DNA of 64,000 nucleotides. Origin: Tangfeifania diversioriginum. GTDB taxonomy: Bacteria; Bacteroidota; Bacteroidia; Bacteroidales; Prolixibacteraceae. Location of the stretch: contig NZ_FQZE01000001.1 in NCBI RefSeq assembly GCF_900141875.1, positions 186,001 to 250,000 of the forward strand, read 5' to 3'. Shown here piece after piece: positions 10,149 to 18,077 of this stretch. The notes below the pieces were generated by a model. The model saw only the letters and a program-made list of their open reading frames with translations, did no database searches and was not told the origin of the DNA. Made by a program: the position numbers and the translations under genes. The first letter of the stretch is position 1. Each line of letters begins with the position of its first letter.

Positions 10149-11162
10149 TCACTTTTTGTTTTTCAATTTTTTGGTCGTGTCTGTTATTTGTTCCAAAAAA
10201 TGCTTTTCGACTTCCGACAACTCATTTTTAGTTAACTCTTTATATTTTTCATATTCTGCATGAGCTTTTTGTAATGCCTGCTCATGACTGATTTTCCCGG
10301 AGTGGTTTAGTATTTCTTTCCTTGTCATTTTCAGGAATGATTCAAGCTGATCAATCCAGTCTTTCATATACATGGGTTCCTGGTTGAGTGCTTGGATTTC
10401 CGCAAGTTCGAGGTATGCAGTTACAATTCGGTTCAAAATATCAAGTTCCTTTTCGGTGAGGTAATTTTTGGCAATTGCTGTTTCCTCTTTTGTAGGTTTT
10501 TTCCCTTTAAAATTGCTCAATCCCAAATGAGGCTTTCCCGAATCTACACGTTTATAAATAATCTCGGCAGCGGTGTGTCCGTGTGCTGCCCAGTGCATTT
10601 TATTTTGTACTGTTTTGAAAAATAAAACAGACATTTCCAACGATGGGTCGTAGTCGATGCTGGTTGCATAAATGTCAAGTACTTTTCTCCAAAATACTTT
10701 TTCCGACGAGCGAATATCCCGGATACGTGCCAGTAATTCATCGAAATAATTTCCACCACCTGCTTGTTTAAGCAAATCATCGTTCATGGTAAAACCCTTC
10801 ACAATGTATTCTTTTAAACGTGCGGTTGCCCACTGACGGAATTTTGTTCCCTGATGGCTTTTTACCCGGTAACCTACCGAAATAATTACATCGAGGTTGT
10901 AAAGCTTCAAGTTTTGGATTTGAGTTTTCCCTTTGATAGCGCCGTGTTGAGTGGTGTGTGCAAAATTTGCACATACCTTTTCTTCTTCCAGTTCGCCCTC
11001 TTTAAAAACATTATTTATGTGTTTGGTAATAACCGAGCGTTCTTTCTGAAAAAGTTCGCCCATTTGTGTTTGCGAAAGCCAAACTGTTTCATCCTCCAAC
11101 CGAACATCAATTTTAGTTTGTCCGTCCTCGGTTTGATAGAGAAGTATTTCTGAGTTATTCAT
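10149..11162 (-). CDS. RhuM family protein
   Basis: 337 aa with the ATG at 11162; an in-frame GTG one codon upstream is less likely. The N-terminal part (ILLYQTEDGQTKIDVRLEDE then VWLSQTQMGELF, followed by KHINNVF) is the standard opening of RhuM/virulence-associated proteins, with a KilA-N/Bro-like DNA-binding look. The middle has LYNLDVIISVGYRVKS and FRQWAT, also family hallmarks, and the C-terminus is helical. Biochemical function is not established. RhuM genes are often found beside restriction-modification genes, and here it is last in a three-gene minus-strand operon after a type IIG enzyme and a SEC-C/HEPN protein, with a 32-bp gap. Confidence 0.88.
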   Translation of the reverse strand: MNNSEILLYQTEDGQTKIDVRLEDETVWLSQTQMGELFQKERSVITKHINNVFKEGELEEEKVCANFAHTTQHGAIKGKTQIQNLKLYNLDVIISVGYRVKSHQGTKFRQWATARLKEYIVKGFTMNDDLLKQAGGGNYFDELLARIRDIRSSEKVFWRKVLDIYATSIDYDPSLEMSVLFFKTVQNKMHWAAHGHTAAEIIYKRVDSGKPHLGLSNFKGKKPTKEETAIAKNYLTEKELDILNRIVTAYLELAEIQALNQEPMYMKDWIDQLESFLKMTRKEILNHSGKISHEQALQKAHAEYEKYKELTKNELSEVEKHFLEQITDTTKKLKNKK

Positions 11163-11194
11163 CACTTTACTTTTCTAATTCTCGAATAATTATT

Positions 11195-12505
11195 TTATGA
11201 TTCATATAAAAGAAATTTTTTCACAAACTCATCCATCGTCTTTTTGTATTTTTTAATTTCTTTTTGTTTCTCTTGTACTTGAATCAAAACTCCTGTTTTT
11301 CCAGATTCGAGTAACTCTTCATGCAAAAAACGATATTTTTCGAAAACTCCAATCATCTCATTATGCGTAGTCCGTTTTTGTACTGGAACGACAACACTCT
11401 TCAATTTTAATTCTTTGTCCGTTATGTGATTAATAAGCTTTTGTAGATTCAATACTGTTTTTGCAAGCTTTAGTCCATTGTTTGTTTCAGATTGAATTTC
11501 ATCATCAGAGAAAACCATTTCAAGCTTATTGCTTAACATGATTTCTTTTATTTGAATCTTCCAATTATCAATTAGAAAATGAGGCAGGATGTCTTGATAT
11601 TTTTCAGAAATAACAATTAGAATGAATTCGTATATTTCTTTTAGCTGTTCTAAATTTACAGTCGATATATCTCTATTATGTGCTTCTTCTCTTCGAATTG
11701 AATTAAGTTCTAATATTAATTCTTCAAATCTAATTTTATTGGGAAATAAGTCAGAAAAGTCTTTCCAGTTAGTACAGATGATTTTTTTTAATTGTAAAAC
11801 AAAAGTGTAATTAATTAAAACATCACCTTCCTCAGTCTCAATGCCAAATTGATTATAATAAGTACTAATTACGCTTTCTCTAAGTTTTTTCCCAACACAG
11901 CTAATAAACCAGTCTTTTCCATGTTTTTTTGATAATCTATCAACGATTACTTTTCTTAGAGCATTTTCAATTTCAGAAATTTGTTTCTTTGCCACACTTA
12001 ATCTGTAATCCGTTGTGTTTTCCTGAAAGATTGAACTTTTCATCCAATTCATAGAATCGCCTTGTCCAATTAAAGCAGCTACCTCTTTTGAAGAAATAAC
12101 ATACATTAATTCTGAGTCTTGTTTGTCAAAAGCACGAATAGCATAATAGTTAAGTTGCATATTTTTAAAAGAATCGTCTTTGAAGAATCCATGTATTGCT
12201 CCCATGACAGCACCAGCTTCAATTTTTACATCAATTGAATTATTCGAATTTGCGTAAAATTGACATTCTAAAGTTTTATTATTCAATAAATCAACTTTTT
12301 TTACTGCAACATTTGATACTTCCTTATCTACTATGTTTAAGTTTTGAAGAGCAGTTTTAAGAAGTGAAAGAATTTCAGGAATAGAAAACTCTTTATCTTC
12401 AATCTTGGAATTCTCCGCTTTATTCATGCAGCACTTTTTGTATTTTAATCCACTACCGCATGGACAAATATCATTTCTTCCTATTTTGCTCTTTTTGTAA
12501 TTCAT
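11195..12505 (-). CDS. SEC-C zinc motif protein with Swt1-like HEPN domain
   Basis: 436 aa. Residues 8-27 (IGRNDICPCGSGLKYKKCC) are a SEC-C zinc-binding motif with its CxC and CC. Residues ~175-300 resemble a Swt1-type HEPN domain: helix with IENALRKVIVDRL, GKDWF, NYTFVLQLKKII, then SIRREEAHNRDIS, which contains an R271-x4-H276 signature of HEPN RNases. The remainder is helical and unrecognised. It starts 8 bp after the restriction-modification stop and precedes rhuM, so it is translationally close to both. Its visibly AT-richer sequence than the flanking housekeeping genes suggests transfer. A defence accessory or RNase toxin role is inferred only. Confidence 0.6.
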   Translation of the reverse strand: MNYKKSKIGRNDICPCGSGLKYKKCCMNKAENSKIEDKEFSIPEILSLLKTALQNLNIVDKEVSNVAVKKVDLLNNKTLECQFYANSNNSIDVKIEAGAVMGAIHGFFKDDSFKNMQLNYYAIRAFDKQDSELMYVISSKEVAALIGQGDSMNWMKSSIFQENTTDYRLSVAKKQISEIENALRKVIVDRLSKKHGKDWFISCVGKKLRESVISTYYNQFGIETEEGDVLINYTFVLQLKKIICTNWKDFSDLFPNKIRFEELILELNSIRREEAHNRDISTVNLEQLKEIYEFILIVISEKYQDILPHFLIDNWKIQIKEIMLSNKLEMVFSDDEIQSETNNGLKLAKTVLNLQKLINHITDKELKLKSVVVPVQKRTTHNEMIGVFEKYRFLHEELLESGKTGVLIQVQEKQKEIKKYKKTMDEFVKKFLLYES

Positions 12506-12513
12506 TTCAAGAT

Positions 12514-15500
12514 TTACGAGTTTTCCACAATCTTAATTTCCTCCTCCGTCAAACCATACAACTCATAAACCATTTGGTCAATTTCACGGTCGGTTTTTTC
12601 AATTTCGGATTTGTTGGTTTGGGCTTCGGCTCTTTTATTCGCGAACAATTCCATCCATTCCATTTCATCCGATTTGGAAAGTTTTTCTCCGCCTGTTTTT
12701 TTAATCGCTTTGTTTAGTTCTTTTATGAAATTGGAGAAATCAAGTTCCTGCCAGTTCTCTAATTTGCGGCTTAGTTTTTCTATGGCAAACTGAGATTTTA
12801 AATATTTAATGAATTTTGAAGTTAGCGTTTGTTGATTTTTTGTAAGCGAAAGCATTTTTTCGACCAAAGCTGTTAATTCGGGAGAGTTTAGCTCGGGAAC
12901 CGGAATTTGACCAAAGTATTTCCAAATTAATTGACAACCGTTCTGGATTTGCGTACAATATTTTGTAATCAGCCACCAGCCCATTTTTGAGTTTAAAACT
13001 CCAAGTAGTGCTTTATTTTCAGTGGGAATAATCCACATTGAATCATTACAATACAAGCCCTGCTCATCATAAATGAAACAGGGTTTCACCTGAAATTTTT
13101 GGTACATTATTTTGGGTTTGGAAAACTTTTGGTAATAATCACAGGCTCGTAATTCCCACCAGTAATCGCCTTTATCTCCCCGTTTTTTTGCTCGTTCTTC
13201 AAAAGGTTTTAACCATTCGTAAACTGAAGGATAGTTTATCGGCAGCCAATTTTCAGCTTCGAAATCATTCTTTATTTTTTTGTTGGTATTTCCTTTTTCA
13301 AAAAGAATTAAATAACTGTTAGGGATTATCGTATTGTATTTGCTTAAATTTCTTCCTTGTAAAAATGGTTTTATTATTTCTGTGGCCTTCGGGTCTTTTG
13401 TTACAATTTCCTGTTTTGTCTGTTCGTCAATTAGAAAAGCTTCGGTTAACCCGGTTAAAACTCCTCGGTACGATTGACCACCAACAAAATCAGAAAGTTT
13501 GGTAAATTTAGTTTTCAATTTCTCCAAAAAAGCCTGTTCATTCTGCGATGAGATTACCCAAGTTTCACCACTAAACGAATCTGTTTGAAAAATCTCTGCT
13601 GTTTCCAGTACGTTAGTTTTAAAATCGAAAGAACTGGATTCTTTTAAAACTGAAACCGATATTTCTTTCTGTGGAGCTGATTTTTGAGCAGTAAAAATGC
13701 AGGGGTATGTTGTTGCACCTTCGAAAATTTGAATATCGCCAAAATCAATCAGCTCAAACATCTTGTATTTCAGGAAATACTCGCGCAATGGTTTGCCATA
13801 ACCCGCCTGCAACCATTTATTTGGCATTATATACGAAATTAATCCGTTTAATTTTAACAGGTTAATTCCTTTTTCAACAAACACACAATAAATGTCGCCC
13901 TGACTGTGGTAGGTTTCGTAACCTGCATTTTTAAGTGCGATTGATGTTTCTTTTATTTTTTCGAGATGTACATACGGCGGATTTCCAATTACTACATCAA
14001 AACCACCATCGTACTCGGTTCGGAAAGCGTGCCGGCGGGTGCAGGTCATTTCTGCAATAATTTTTTGCAAGATTTTGTTTTCCGGCAGTTTGTGTTTATT
14101 GCGGTTATTCCTGATGTAGGCAATGGTGTTATCCAATTGCTCGTTGCTGGTAACTTCCCTGGCATCGAACTTTTCGGCCCACAGGTGAAATTGTGTTTTT
14201 CCACGGGGAGCCTGCTCCCCATTTTCTTCTGTGTTTACTGCCAGGTGCGCGGGAGCAGGCTCCCGCGTTCTGGCATCTGCTTCTGAATCTCTTCGGGGAG
14301 CATGCTCCCTTTGTCCTGCCATTGGAGTAGTACGCCCCATGGCTATATTACAGGCACGTGCCGACATTGCTTTTATTTTCTGCACTATTTTAGGAAGCTC
14401 TTCTTCTGTGCATGAAATTATTATATGAGCATGGTCGCCACAAATGTTATATGCAACAATATTTAGCCTATCTTTTTCAACAATTTCCGAAATAGTTTCT
14501 GTAACAATTATTTCTTCTTTCTCCGATAGCCAAACCGCCTCACCTTTTTTTACATGATTATCAAACATGCGTTGCGAGTAACGCGAATTATGAGTGGCGG
14601 TGGTAACATGCCATGCTTTTTTCTTTTTCTTGTAAAAAATATTCGGGAACTCCTTGTACCAGTTAAACACGGGGTTATAACCCCGTGTTGCTTTGGCAAC
14701 TTCAGGGTCGTCAATCAGCGAGTTTCCACACTTTATGTTGTTGCTAAGTGTGTTTAGTTTTCGTCCTTTTTGTGCGGTTCGCAACCAGAGCGAGAGTTTG
14801 GCAATTTCAACCGATTCTTCGTTCAGGTCAACGCCGTAAATGTTTTTCTCTAAAATATCTGTTGTAATGTCGGAGAAAATAATTGCCCCGCCCAAAAGTT
14901 GTCCGCGCAACTCATCAATTTTCCGGTGTTCGTTTATCAGAAATTCCAGCGCCTGGTTTAAAAACGCCCCTGAACCACAAGCCGGGTCAAGAATCGTTAA
15001 CGTTAAAAGCCAGTTTCGGTATTCTTCCAGTTTTTTATCGAGCGTGCGTACAATTTCCTTTTTCCGGTTTTTCCTTCCTTTTGCATATTCTTCGTCAACA
15101 ATTCCGAGTTCAACCCGCTTTTCTTCGCAAAGTTTTCCAACCGTATTTTCAACAATGTATTTGGTAATATATTTAGGTGTATAAAAAATACCGTCTTTTT
15201 TGCGTTTTGACACATGGGGAGCATGCTCCCCTATTCCATGAGTGATTGCCTGCAACCGCCCCGGAGCAGGCTCCGGGGTTGCATGCTCCCCTTTTGGTAG
15301 TAGATTGCTGCCAGAGTGCTCCTGGGTTGCAGGCTGCTCTGCTATTGTTGCCTGTATATTTTCAATTTCGCCCAGCGAGTGTTCAAAAATGTGCCCGAGA
15401 ATATTTACATCCACATCCGTTTCAAAGTCGTAATTGCTCAACCTCAGCGTGTGTTCGTACAAAATATCATCGTCAATCGTAATGTTGTCCAGAACTTCGT

Positions 15501-16443
15501 CGGGCTTAAAAAGTCCGCCATTGTAGGCGTAAATGTCATATCTCTTCCCATTGTAACCGGTGTTCATGTACCCAAAATACTTTTTAAAACGGGAGTACAA
15601 CGGGAAATATTCGTCGTATTTTTCTTTTAAGTCAGCCCACTGTTTTACAATTTCGCTGATTGAATTGGGTGGAAGCAACAATCTGTCCTCGGCAAAAAAG
15701 ATAAACAGAAAACGGTCCAACAGTTTTTGCGTTTTTTTGAAAAGAAGAAGTTTATCGGTTTCAGGATTGTTTTTTACAAGGTTGTTGTAAATCGCTTCCC
15801 TGAATTTTGAATAATCGGCGTACAATTTTTTCGTAATATTTTCTTCCTGTAAAACGGATGATTCTTTTATTTTTAAAGGTAAATCGTTTAACAAATTGTC
15901 TTTTGTCAGACAAAGCCACATTAACGAAAACTGTTCATGTGTCAGGTTGAACAAATCAAAATCAACATGGTCAACCGCATTTTGAATGTAAAAACGGAGT
16001 TTCTCAAAATTCGAAGTAATTACATATTTGCATTTCGGGTGGTGATTTTTATACCCGAACGCCTGCGTTTCAATTTTATCTAAATCCGTAGTGTCGGTTC
16101 CTTTTAGTTCTATTATCGCAATGGCTTCATGACAAGGGGCTGCAGCCCCTTGTTTAATTGTTTCTTTCAGGATTGCGCCATCGGCTTTTTTGCTATTCGT
16201 TATGTTTTTTAATTCCGTTATTAGGTTAAAGTTTGGTGTCGGGTTTTTAGTGTAACCTAAAATATTTACAAATAAATCGATTAGAAATTCTCCCTGGTAT
16301 TGCTCTTCTTTTGAATTTCGTATGTTTTCCTGAATTTCGGGACTGCCAAAAAAATCTTGAAAGTCAGTGTATTTTTTGTCGATTAAAGTCGAACCGAGGT
16401 CGTTTAAATATTTTTTTTCAACTGATTTTTGAAACAGGCTCAT
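12514..16443 (-). CDS. type IIG restriction-modification protein carrying an inserted RAYT/HUH domain
   Basis: 1309 aa, well above the ~1000-1060 aa usual for this class. N-terminal nuclease: PD-(D/E)xK-like D88 ... E112-x-K114 (IAIIELKGT). Methyltransferase: motif I DPACGSGAF at 486-494 and motif IV NPPY at 821-824, an N6-adenine type. C-terminal target-recognition region of the TaqI/Eco57I kind at roughly 960-1230, then a helical tail. Between FPNIF (ending residue 603) and GGFDVVIGNPPY (from 813) about 208 extra residues form a Y1 HUH transposase domain. Palindromic repeats are translated at residues 97-104, 367-410, 585-593 and 712-747. Removing these inserts restores a normal length. The frame is fully open, so the gene appears intact. 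First gene of the operon with the SEC-C/HEPN and rhuM genes. Confidence 0.88.
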   Translation of the reverse strand: MSLFQKSVEKKYLNDLGSTLIDKKYTDFQDFFGSPEIQENIRNSKEEQYQGEFLIDLFVNILGYTKNPTPNFNLITELKNITNSKKADGAILKETIKQGAAAPCHEAIAIIELKGTDTTDLDKIETQAFGYKNHHPKCKYVITSNFEKLRFYIQNAVDHVDFDLFNLTHEQFSLMWLCLTKDNLLNDLPLKIKESSVLQEENITKKLYADYSKFREAIYNNLVKNNPETDKLLLFKKTQKLLDRFLFIFFAEDRLLLPPNSISEIVKQWADLKEKYDEYFPLYSRFKKYFGYMNTGYNGKRYDIYAYNGGLFKPDEVLDNITIDDDILYEHTLRLSNYDFETDVDVNILGHIFEHSLGEIENIQATIAEQPATQEHSGSNLLPKGEHATPEPAPGRLQAITHGIGEHAPHVSKRKKDGIFYTPKYITKYIVENTVGKLCEEKRVELGIVDEEYAKGRKNRKKEIVRTLDKKLEEYRNWLLTLTILDPACGSGAFLNQALEFLINEHRKIDELRGQLLGGAIIFSDITTDILEKNIYGVDLNEESVEIAKLSLWLRTAQKGRKLNTLSNNIKCGNSLIDDPEVAKATRGYNPVFNWYKEFPNIFYKKKKKAWHVTTATHNSRYSQRMFDNHVKKGEAVWLSEKEEIIVTETISEIVEKDRLNIVAYNICGDHAHIIISCTEEELPKIVQKIKAMSARACNIAMGRTTPMAGQREHAPRRDSEADARTREPAPAHLAVNTEENGEQAPRGKTQFHLWAEKFDAREVTSNEQLDNTIAYIRNNRNKHKLPENKILQKIIAEMTCTRRHAFRTEYDGGFDVVIGNPPYVHLEKIKETSIALKNAGYETYHSQGDIYCVFVEKGINLLKLNGLISYIMPNKWLQAGYGKPLREYFLKYKMFELIDFGDIQIFEGATTYPCIFTAQKSAPQKEISVSVLKESSSFDFKTNVLETAEIFQTDSFSGETWVISSQNEQAFLEKLKTKFTKLSDFVGGQSYRGVLTGLTEAFLIDEQTKQEIVTKDPKATEIIKPFLQGRNLSKYNTIIPNSYLILFEKGNTNKKIKNDFEAENWLPINYPSVYEWLKPFEERAKKRGDKGDYWWELRACDYYQKFSKPKIMYQKFQVKPCFIYDEQGLYCNDSMWIIPTENKALLGVLNSKMGWWLITKYCTQIQNGCQLIWKYFGQIPVPELNSPELTALVEKMLSLTKNQQTLTSKFIKYLKSQFAIEKLSRKLENWQELDFSNFIKELNKAIKKTGGEKLSKSDEMEWMELFANKRAEAQTNKSEIEKTDREIDQMVYELYGLTEEEIKIVENS
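14011..14634 (-). mobile_element. RAYT-like Y1 HUH transposase domain embedded in the RM gene
   Basis: Residues ~604-811 of the type IIG protein. The HUH motif is His671-Ala-His673 in CGDHAHIIIS; the candidate catalytic tyrosine is Tyr776 in NTIAYIRNNRNKH. The preceding segment WHVTTATHNSRYSQRMF and the helix KIVQKIKAMSARACNIA fit IS200-like/REP-associated tyrosine transposases. It enters and leaves in frame and has no start or stop codon of its own. Three GC-rich palindromes lie between the HUH motif and the tyrosine. No IS ends or target duplications are evident around it. Confidence 0.82.
14205..14309. repeat. three REP-like palindromes inside the embedded RAYT domain
   Basis: GGGGAGC-CT-GCTCCCC at 14205-14220, CGCGGGAGC-AG-GCTCCCGCG at 14248-14267 (with CCAG/CTGG arms outside it) and GGGAGCATGCTCCC at 14296-14309. 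They encode residues ~712-747 of the type IIG protein on the minus strand, giving GEQAP, REPAP and REHAP, all in the same frame. Confidence 0.85.
14666..14689. repeat. 24-bp perfect palindrome translated in the RM gene
   Basis: Half-site AACACGGGGTTA followed by its exact reverse complement. It covers eight codons (residues 585-593, peptide ATRGYNPVF), placed between DDPEVAK and NWYKEF of the methyltransferase domain, shortly before the RAYT insert. Confidence 0.85.
15216..15341. repeat. second cluster of REP-like palindromes in the RM gene
   Basis: GGGGAGCATGCTCCCC at 15216-15231, CCCCGGAGCAGGCTCCGGGG at 15259-15278, a half-copy GCATGCTCCCC at 15281-15291 and a degenerate copy at 15312-15341. 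GGGTTGCA links the copies. They encode residues ~367-410 (GEHAP, EPAPG, GEHAT) between IFEHSLGEIENIQ and KRKKDGIFYTP, where family members have only a short linker. Confidence 0.82.
16132..16153. repeat. 22-bp perfect palindrome translated in the RM nuclease domain
   Basis: Half-site ACAAGGGGCTG followed by its exact reverse complement. It encodes QGAAAPC (residues ~97-104) between the candidate catalytic D88 and E112-x-K114 of the nuclease. Confidence 0.85.
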
Positions 16444-16561
16444 ATTTTGGTTTTTCTTTTTTGATTGCGGAAAATTTATGTATTCTGTTCTTCTTTCAAG
16501 CTGGCATATAACTTATGTATAAAAATTAGTCACCAATATTTTTTAATGCTCAATTTATAAA

Positions 16562-16569
16562 TAAATTTG
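16562..16569 (+). promoter_or_regulatory. -7 promoter element for pyrH
   Basis: TAAATTTG matches TAnnTTTG, 20 bp before the pyrH ATG. The 146-bp gap to the divergent RM gene is AT-rich and holds no other recognisable signal. Confidence 0.5.
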
Positions 16570-16589
16570 TAACTAAAACAATCAATTGA

Positions 16590-17300
16590 ATGACTAAATA
16601 CAAAAGAATCCTGTTGAAACTAAGCGGCGAATCGCTGATGGGAAGCCAAAAATACGGCATCGATGAAACACGCCTGAATGAATACGCTGAACAAATTTCA
16701 GAGATAACGAAAATGGGTGTGCAAACCGGAATTGTAATTGGGGGCGGCAATATTTTCCGCGGATTGAGCGGCTCCGCCAAGGGATTCGACAGGGTAAAAG
16801 GCGACCAGATGGGCATGCTGGCTACTGTTATTAACAGCCTGGCACTTAGCTCTGCACTGAAAGGTGTTGGAGTTAAAGCACGTGTTTTTACATCCATCAA
16901 AATGGAACCGGTTGGCGAATACTACACCAAAGAAAAGGCCATTGAATCACTCGAAAAAGGAGAGGTTACAATTATTGCTGGCGGGACCGGAAACCCCTAT
17001 TTCACAACCGATACAGCCAGTGCTTTGCGTGCAGTTGAAACAGAGGCTGAAATCATGTGTAAAGGCACCCGTGTTGACGGGGTCTATTCAGCCGATCCGG
17101 AAAAAGATGCAAATGCAACCCGTTTTGAAAAAATTAGTTTTGATGAAGTTTATGCCAAAAACCTCCAAGTAATGGACCTCACTGCCACTGCTTTATGCAG
17201 GGAAAACAACCTGCCGGTTTTGGTATTCAATATGGATAAAAAAGGAAACCTTAAAAAGGTAATCAGCGGGGAACCAATTGGTACAATTGTGTACAAGTGA
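16590..17300 (+). CDS. pyrH: UMP kinase
   Basis: 236 aa cytoplasmic kinase converting UMP to UDP in pyrimidine nucleotide synthesis; bacterial UMP kinases are hexamers of the amino-acid-kinase fold. The sequence shows KRILLKLSGESLMG at the N-terminus, the nucleotide loop GGGNIFRG, the UMP-binding region DQMGMLATVINSLAL, TGNPYFTTDTASALRA and GVYSADP. Length is standard. It is followed 107 bp later by frr on the same strand, the widely conserved pyrH-frr order, although frr also appears to have its own promoter. The ATG gives the canonical N-terminus. Confidence 0.96.
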   Translation: MTKYKRILLKLSGESLMGSQKYGIDETRLNEYAEQISEITKMGVQTGIVIGGGNIFRGLSGSAKGFDRVKGDQMGMLATVINSLALSSALKGVGVKARVFTSIKMEPVGEYYTKEKAIESLEKGEVTIIAGGTGNPYFTTDTASALRAVETEAEIMCKGTRVDGVYSADPEKDANATRFEKISFDEVYAKNLQVMDLTATALCRENNLPVLVFNMDKKGNLKKVISGEPIGTIVYK

Positions 17301-17363
17301 CATTTAACTTGATTTTAAAGAATAAAAAAAATTCAAAAAATTTTCGGTTCTTTTATTTTTTTC

Positions 17364-17371
17364 TATATTTG
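17364..17371 (+). promoter_or_regulatory. -7 promoter element for frr
   Basis: TATATTTG matches TAnnTTTG, 36 bp before the frr ATG, within a T-rich stretch. Confidence 0.5.
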
Positions 17372-17407
17372 CTAACAATCCACGGTTGGAAAATCAGTGC
17401 TTGACCA

Positions 17408-17971
17408 ATGCAAGAAGAAGTAAATTTTGTTTTAGAAGAAAGTAAAGAAAGAATGGATGCTGCAATTACGCATCTGGAGAAGGAATTGGTGCACATAAGG
17501 GCAGGAAAAGCTACACCTTCGATGCTTGATGGAATCATGGTTGAATACTACGGAACAATGACTCCACTCAATCAAGTATCAAATGTGAGCACACCCGATG
17601 CACGAACAGTTGCTATTCAACCCTGGGAGAAAAATTTAATTCCGGTCATTGAAAAAGCTATTTTGGCGGCCAATCTTGGTTTTAACCCGGACAATAACGG
17701 CGAAATTATCAGGATAAACATTCCGGCACTCACTGAAGAAAGAAGGAAACAACTTGTAAAACAAGTTAGCCAGGAAGGTGAAACGGCAAAAGTAAGTATC
17801 CGCACAGCCCGTAAGGATGCCAAAGAACAACTGAAAAAAATGCTGAAAGACGGCTTGTCGGAAGATATGGAGAAAGATGCCGAAGAGGAGGTTCAACAAA
17901 TGACCGATGACCACGGAAAGAAAGTAGATGCTTTAGTGGAAGCTAAAGAAAAAGATATTATGACTATTTAA
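17408..17971 (+). CDS. frr: ribosome recycling factor
   Basis: 187 aa, the normal length. It splits post-termination ribosomes together with EF-G. Family motifs are MDAAITHLEKELVHIRAGKA near the N-terminus, YYGTMTPLNQVSNVSTPDAR, the hinge PWEKNLIPVIEKAI and the C-terminal helix ERRKQLVKQVSQEGETAKVS followed by RKDAKEQLKKM. The gene follows pyrH and ends at a clear terminator. Confidence 0.97.
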   Translation: MQEEVNFVLEESKERMDAAITHLEKELVHIRAGKATPSMLDGIMVEYYGTMTPLNQVSNVSTPDARTVAIQPWEKNLIPVIEKAILAANLGFNPDNNGEIIRINIPALTEERRKQLVKQVSQEGETAKVSIRTARKDAKEQLKKMLKDGLSEDMEKDAEEEVQQMTDDHGKKVDALVEAKEKDIMTI

Positions 17972-18024
17972 TTGTTTCTAGTTTTCTGTTTTCTGAACAT
18001 TGTTTAATTGTTTTCATGGCTTTG

Positions 18025-18053
18025 AGGCAGCTTATTGAAGCTGCCTTTTTTTT
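18025..18053 (+). terminator. intrinsic terminator after frr
   Basis: Nine-bp stem AGGCAGCTT/AAGCTGCCT with an ATTG loop, followed by a run of eight T. It lies 54 bp after the frr stop. Confidence 0.85.
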
Positions 18054-18077
18054 ATGCCAATTTTTTGCCAACCCACA

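Noticed and set aside
14205-14309. Transcription terminators within the RM gene
   Set aside because: The GC-rich hairpins lack following T runs on the coding strand and lie within an uninterrupted frame.
14205-15341. CRISPR-like interpretation of the GGGAGC repeats
   Set aside because: Copies are short palindromes at irregular spacing inside an open coding frame, with no uniform spacers and no cas genes nearby.
12514-16443. RM gene as a chimeric assembly artefact or pseudogene
   Set aside because: All flanking motifs (nuclease, motif I, NPPY, target-recognition region) are in one frame, and the insert boundaries fall exactly in a loop; an artefact would be unlikely to keep frame at five inserts. 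Read coverage was not available to confirm.
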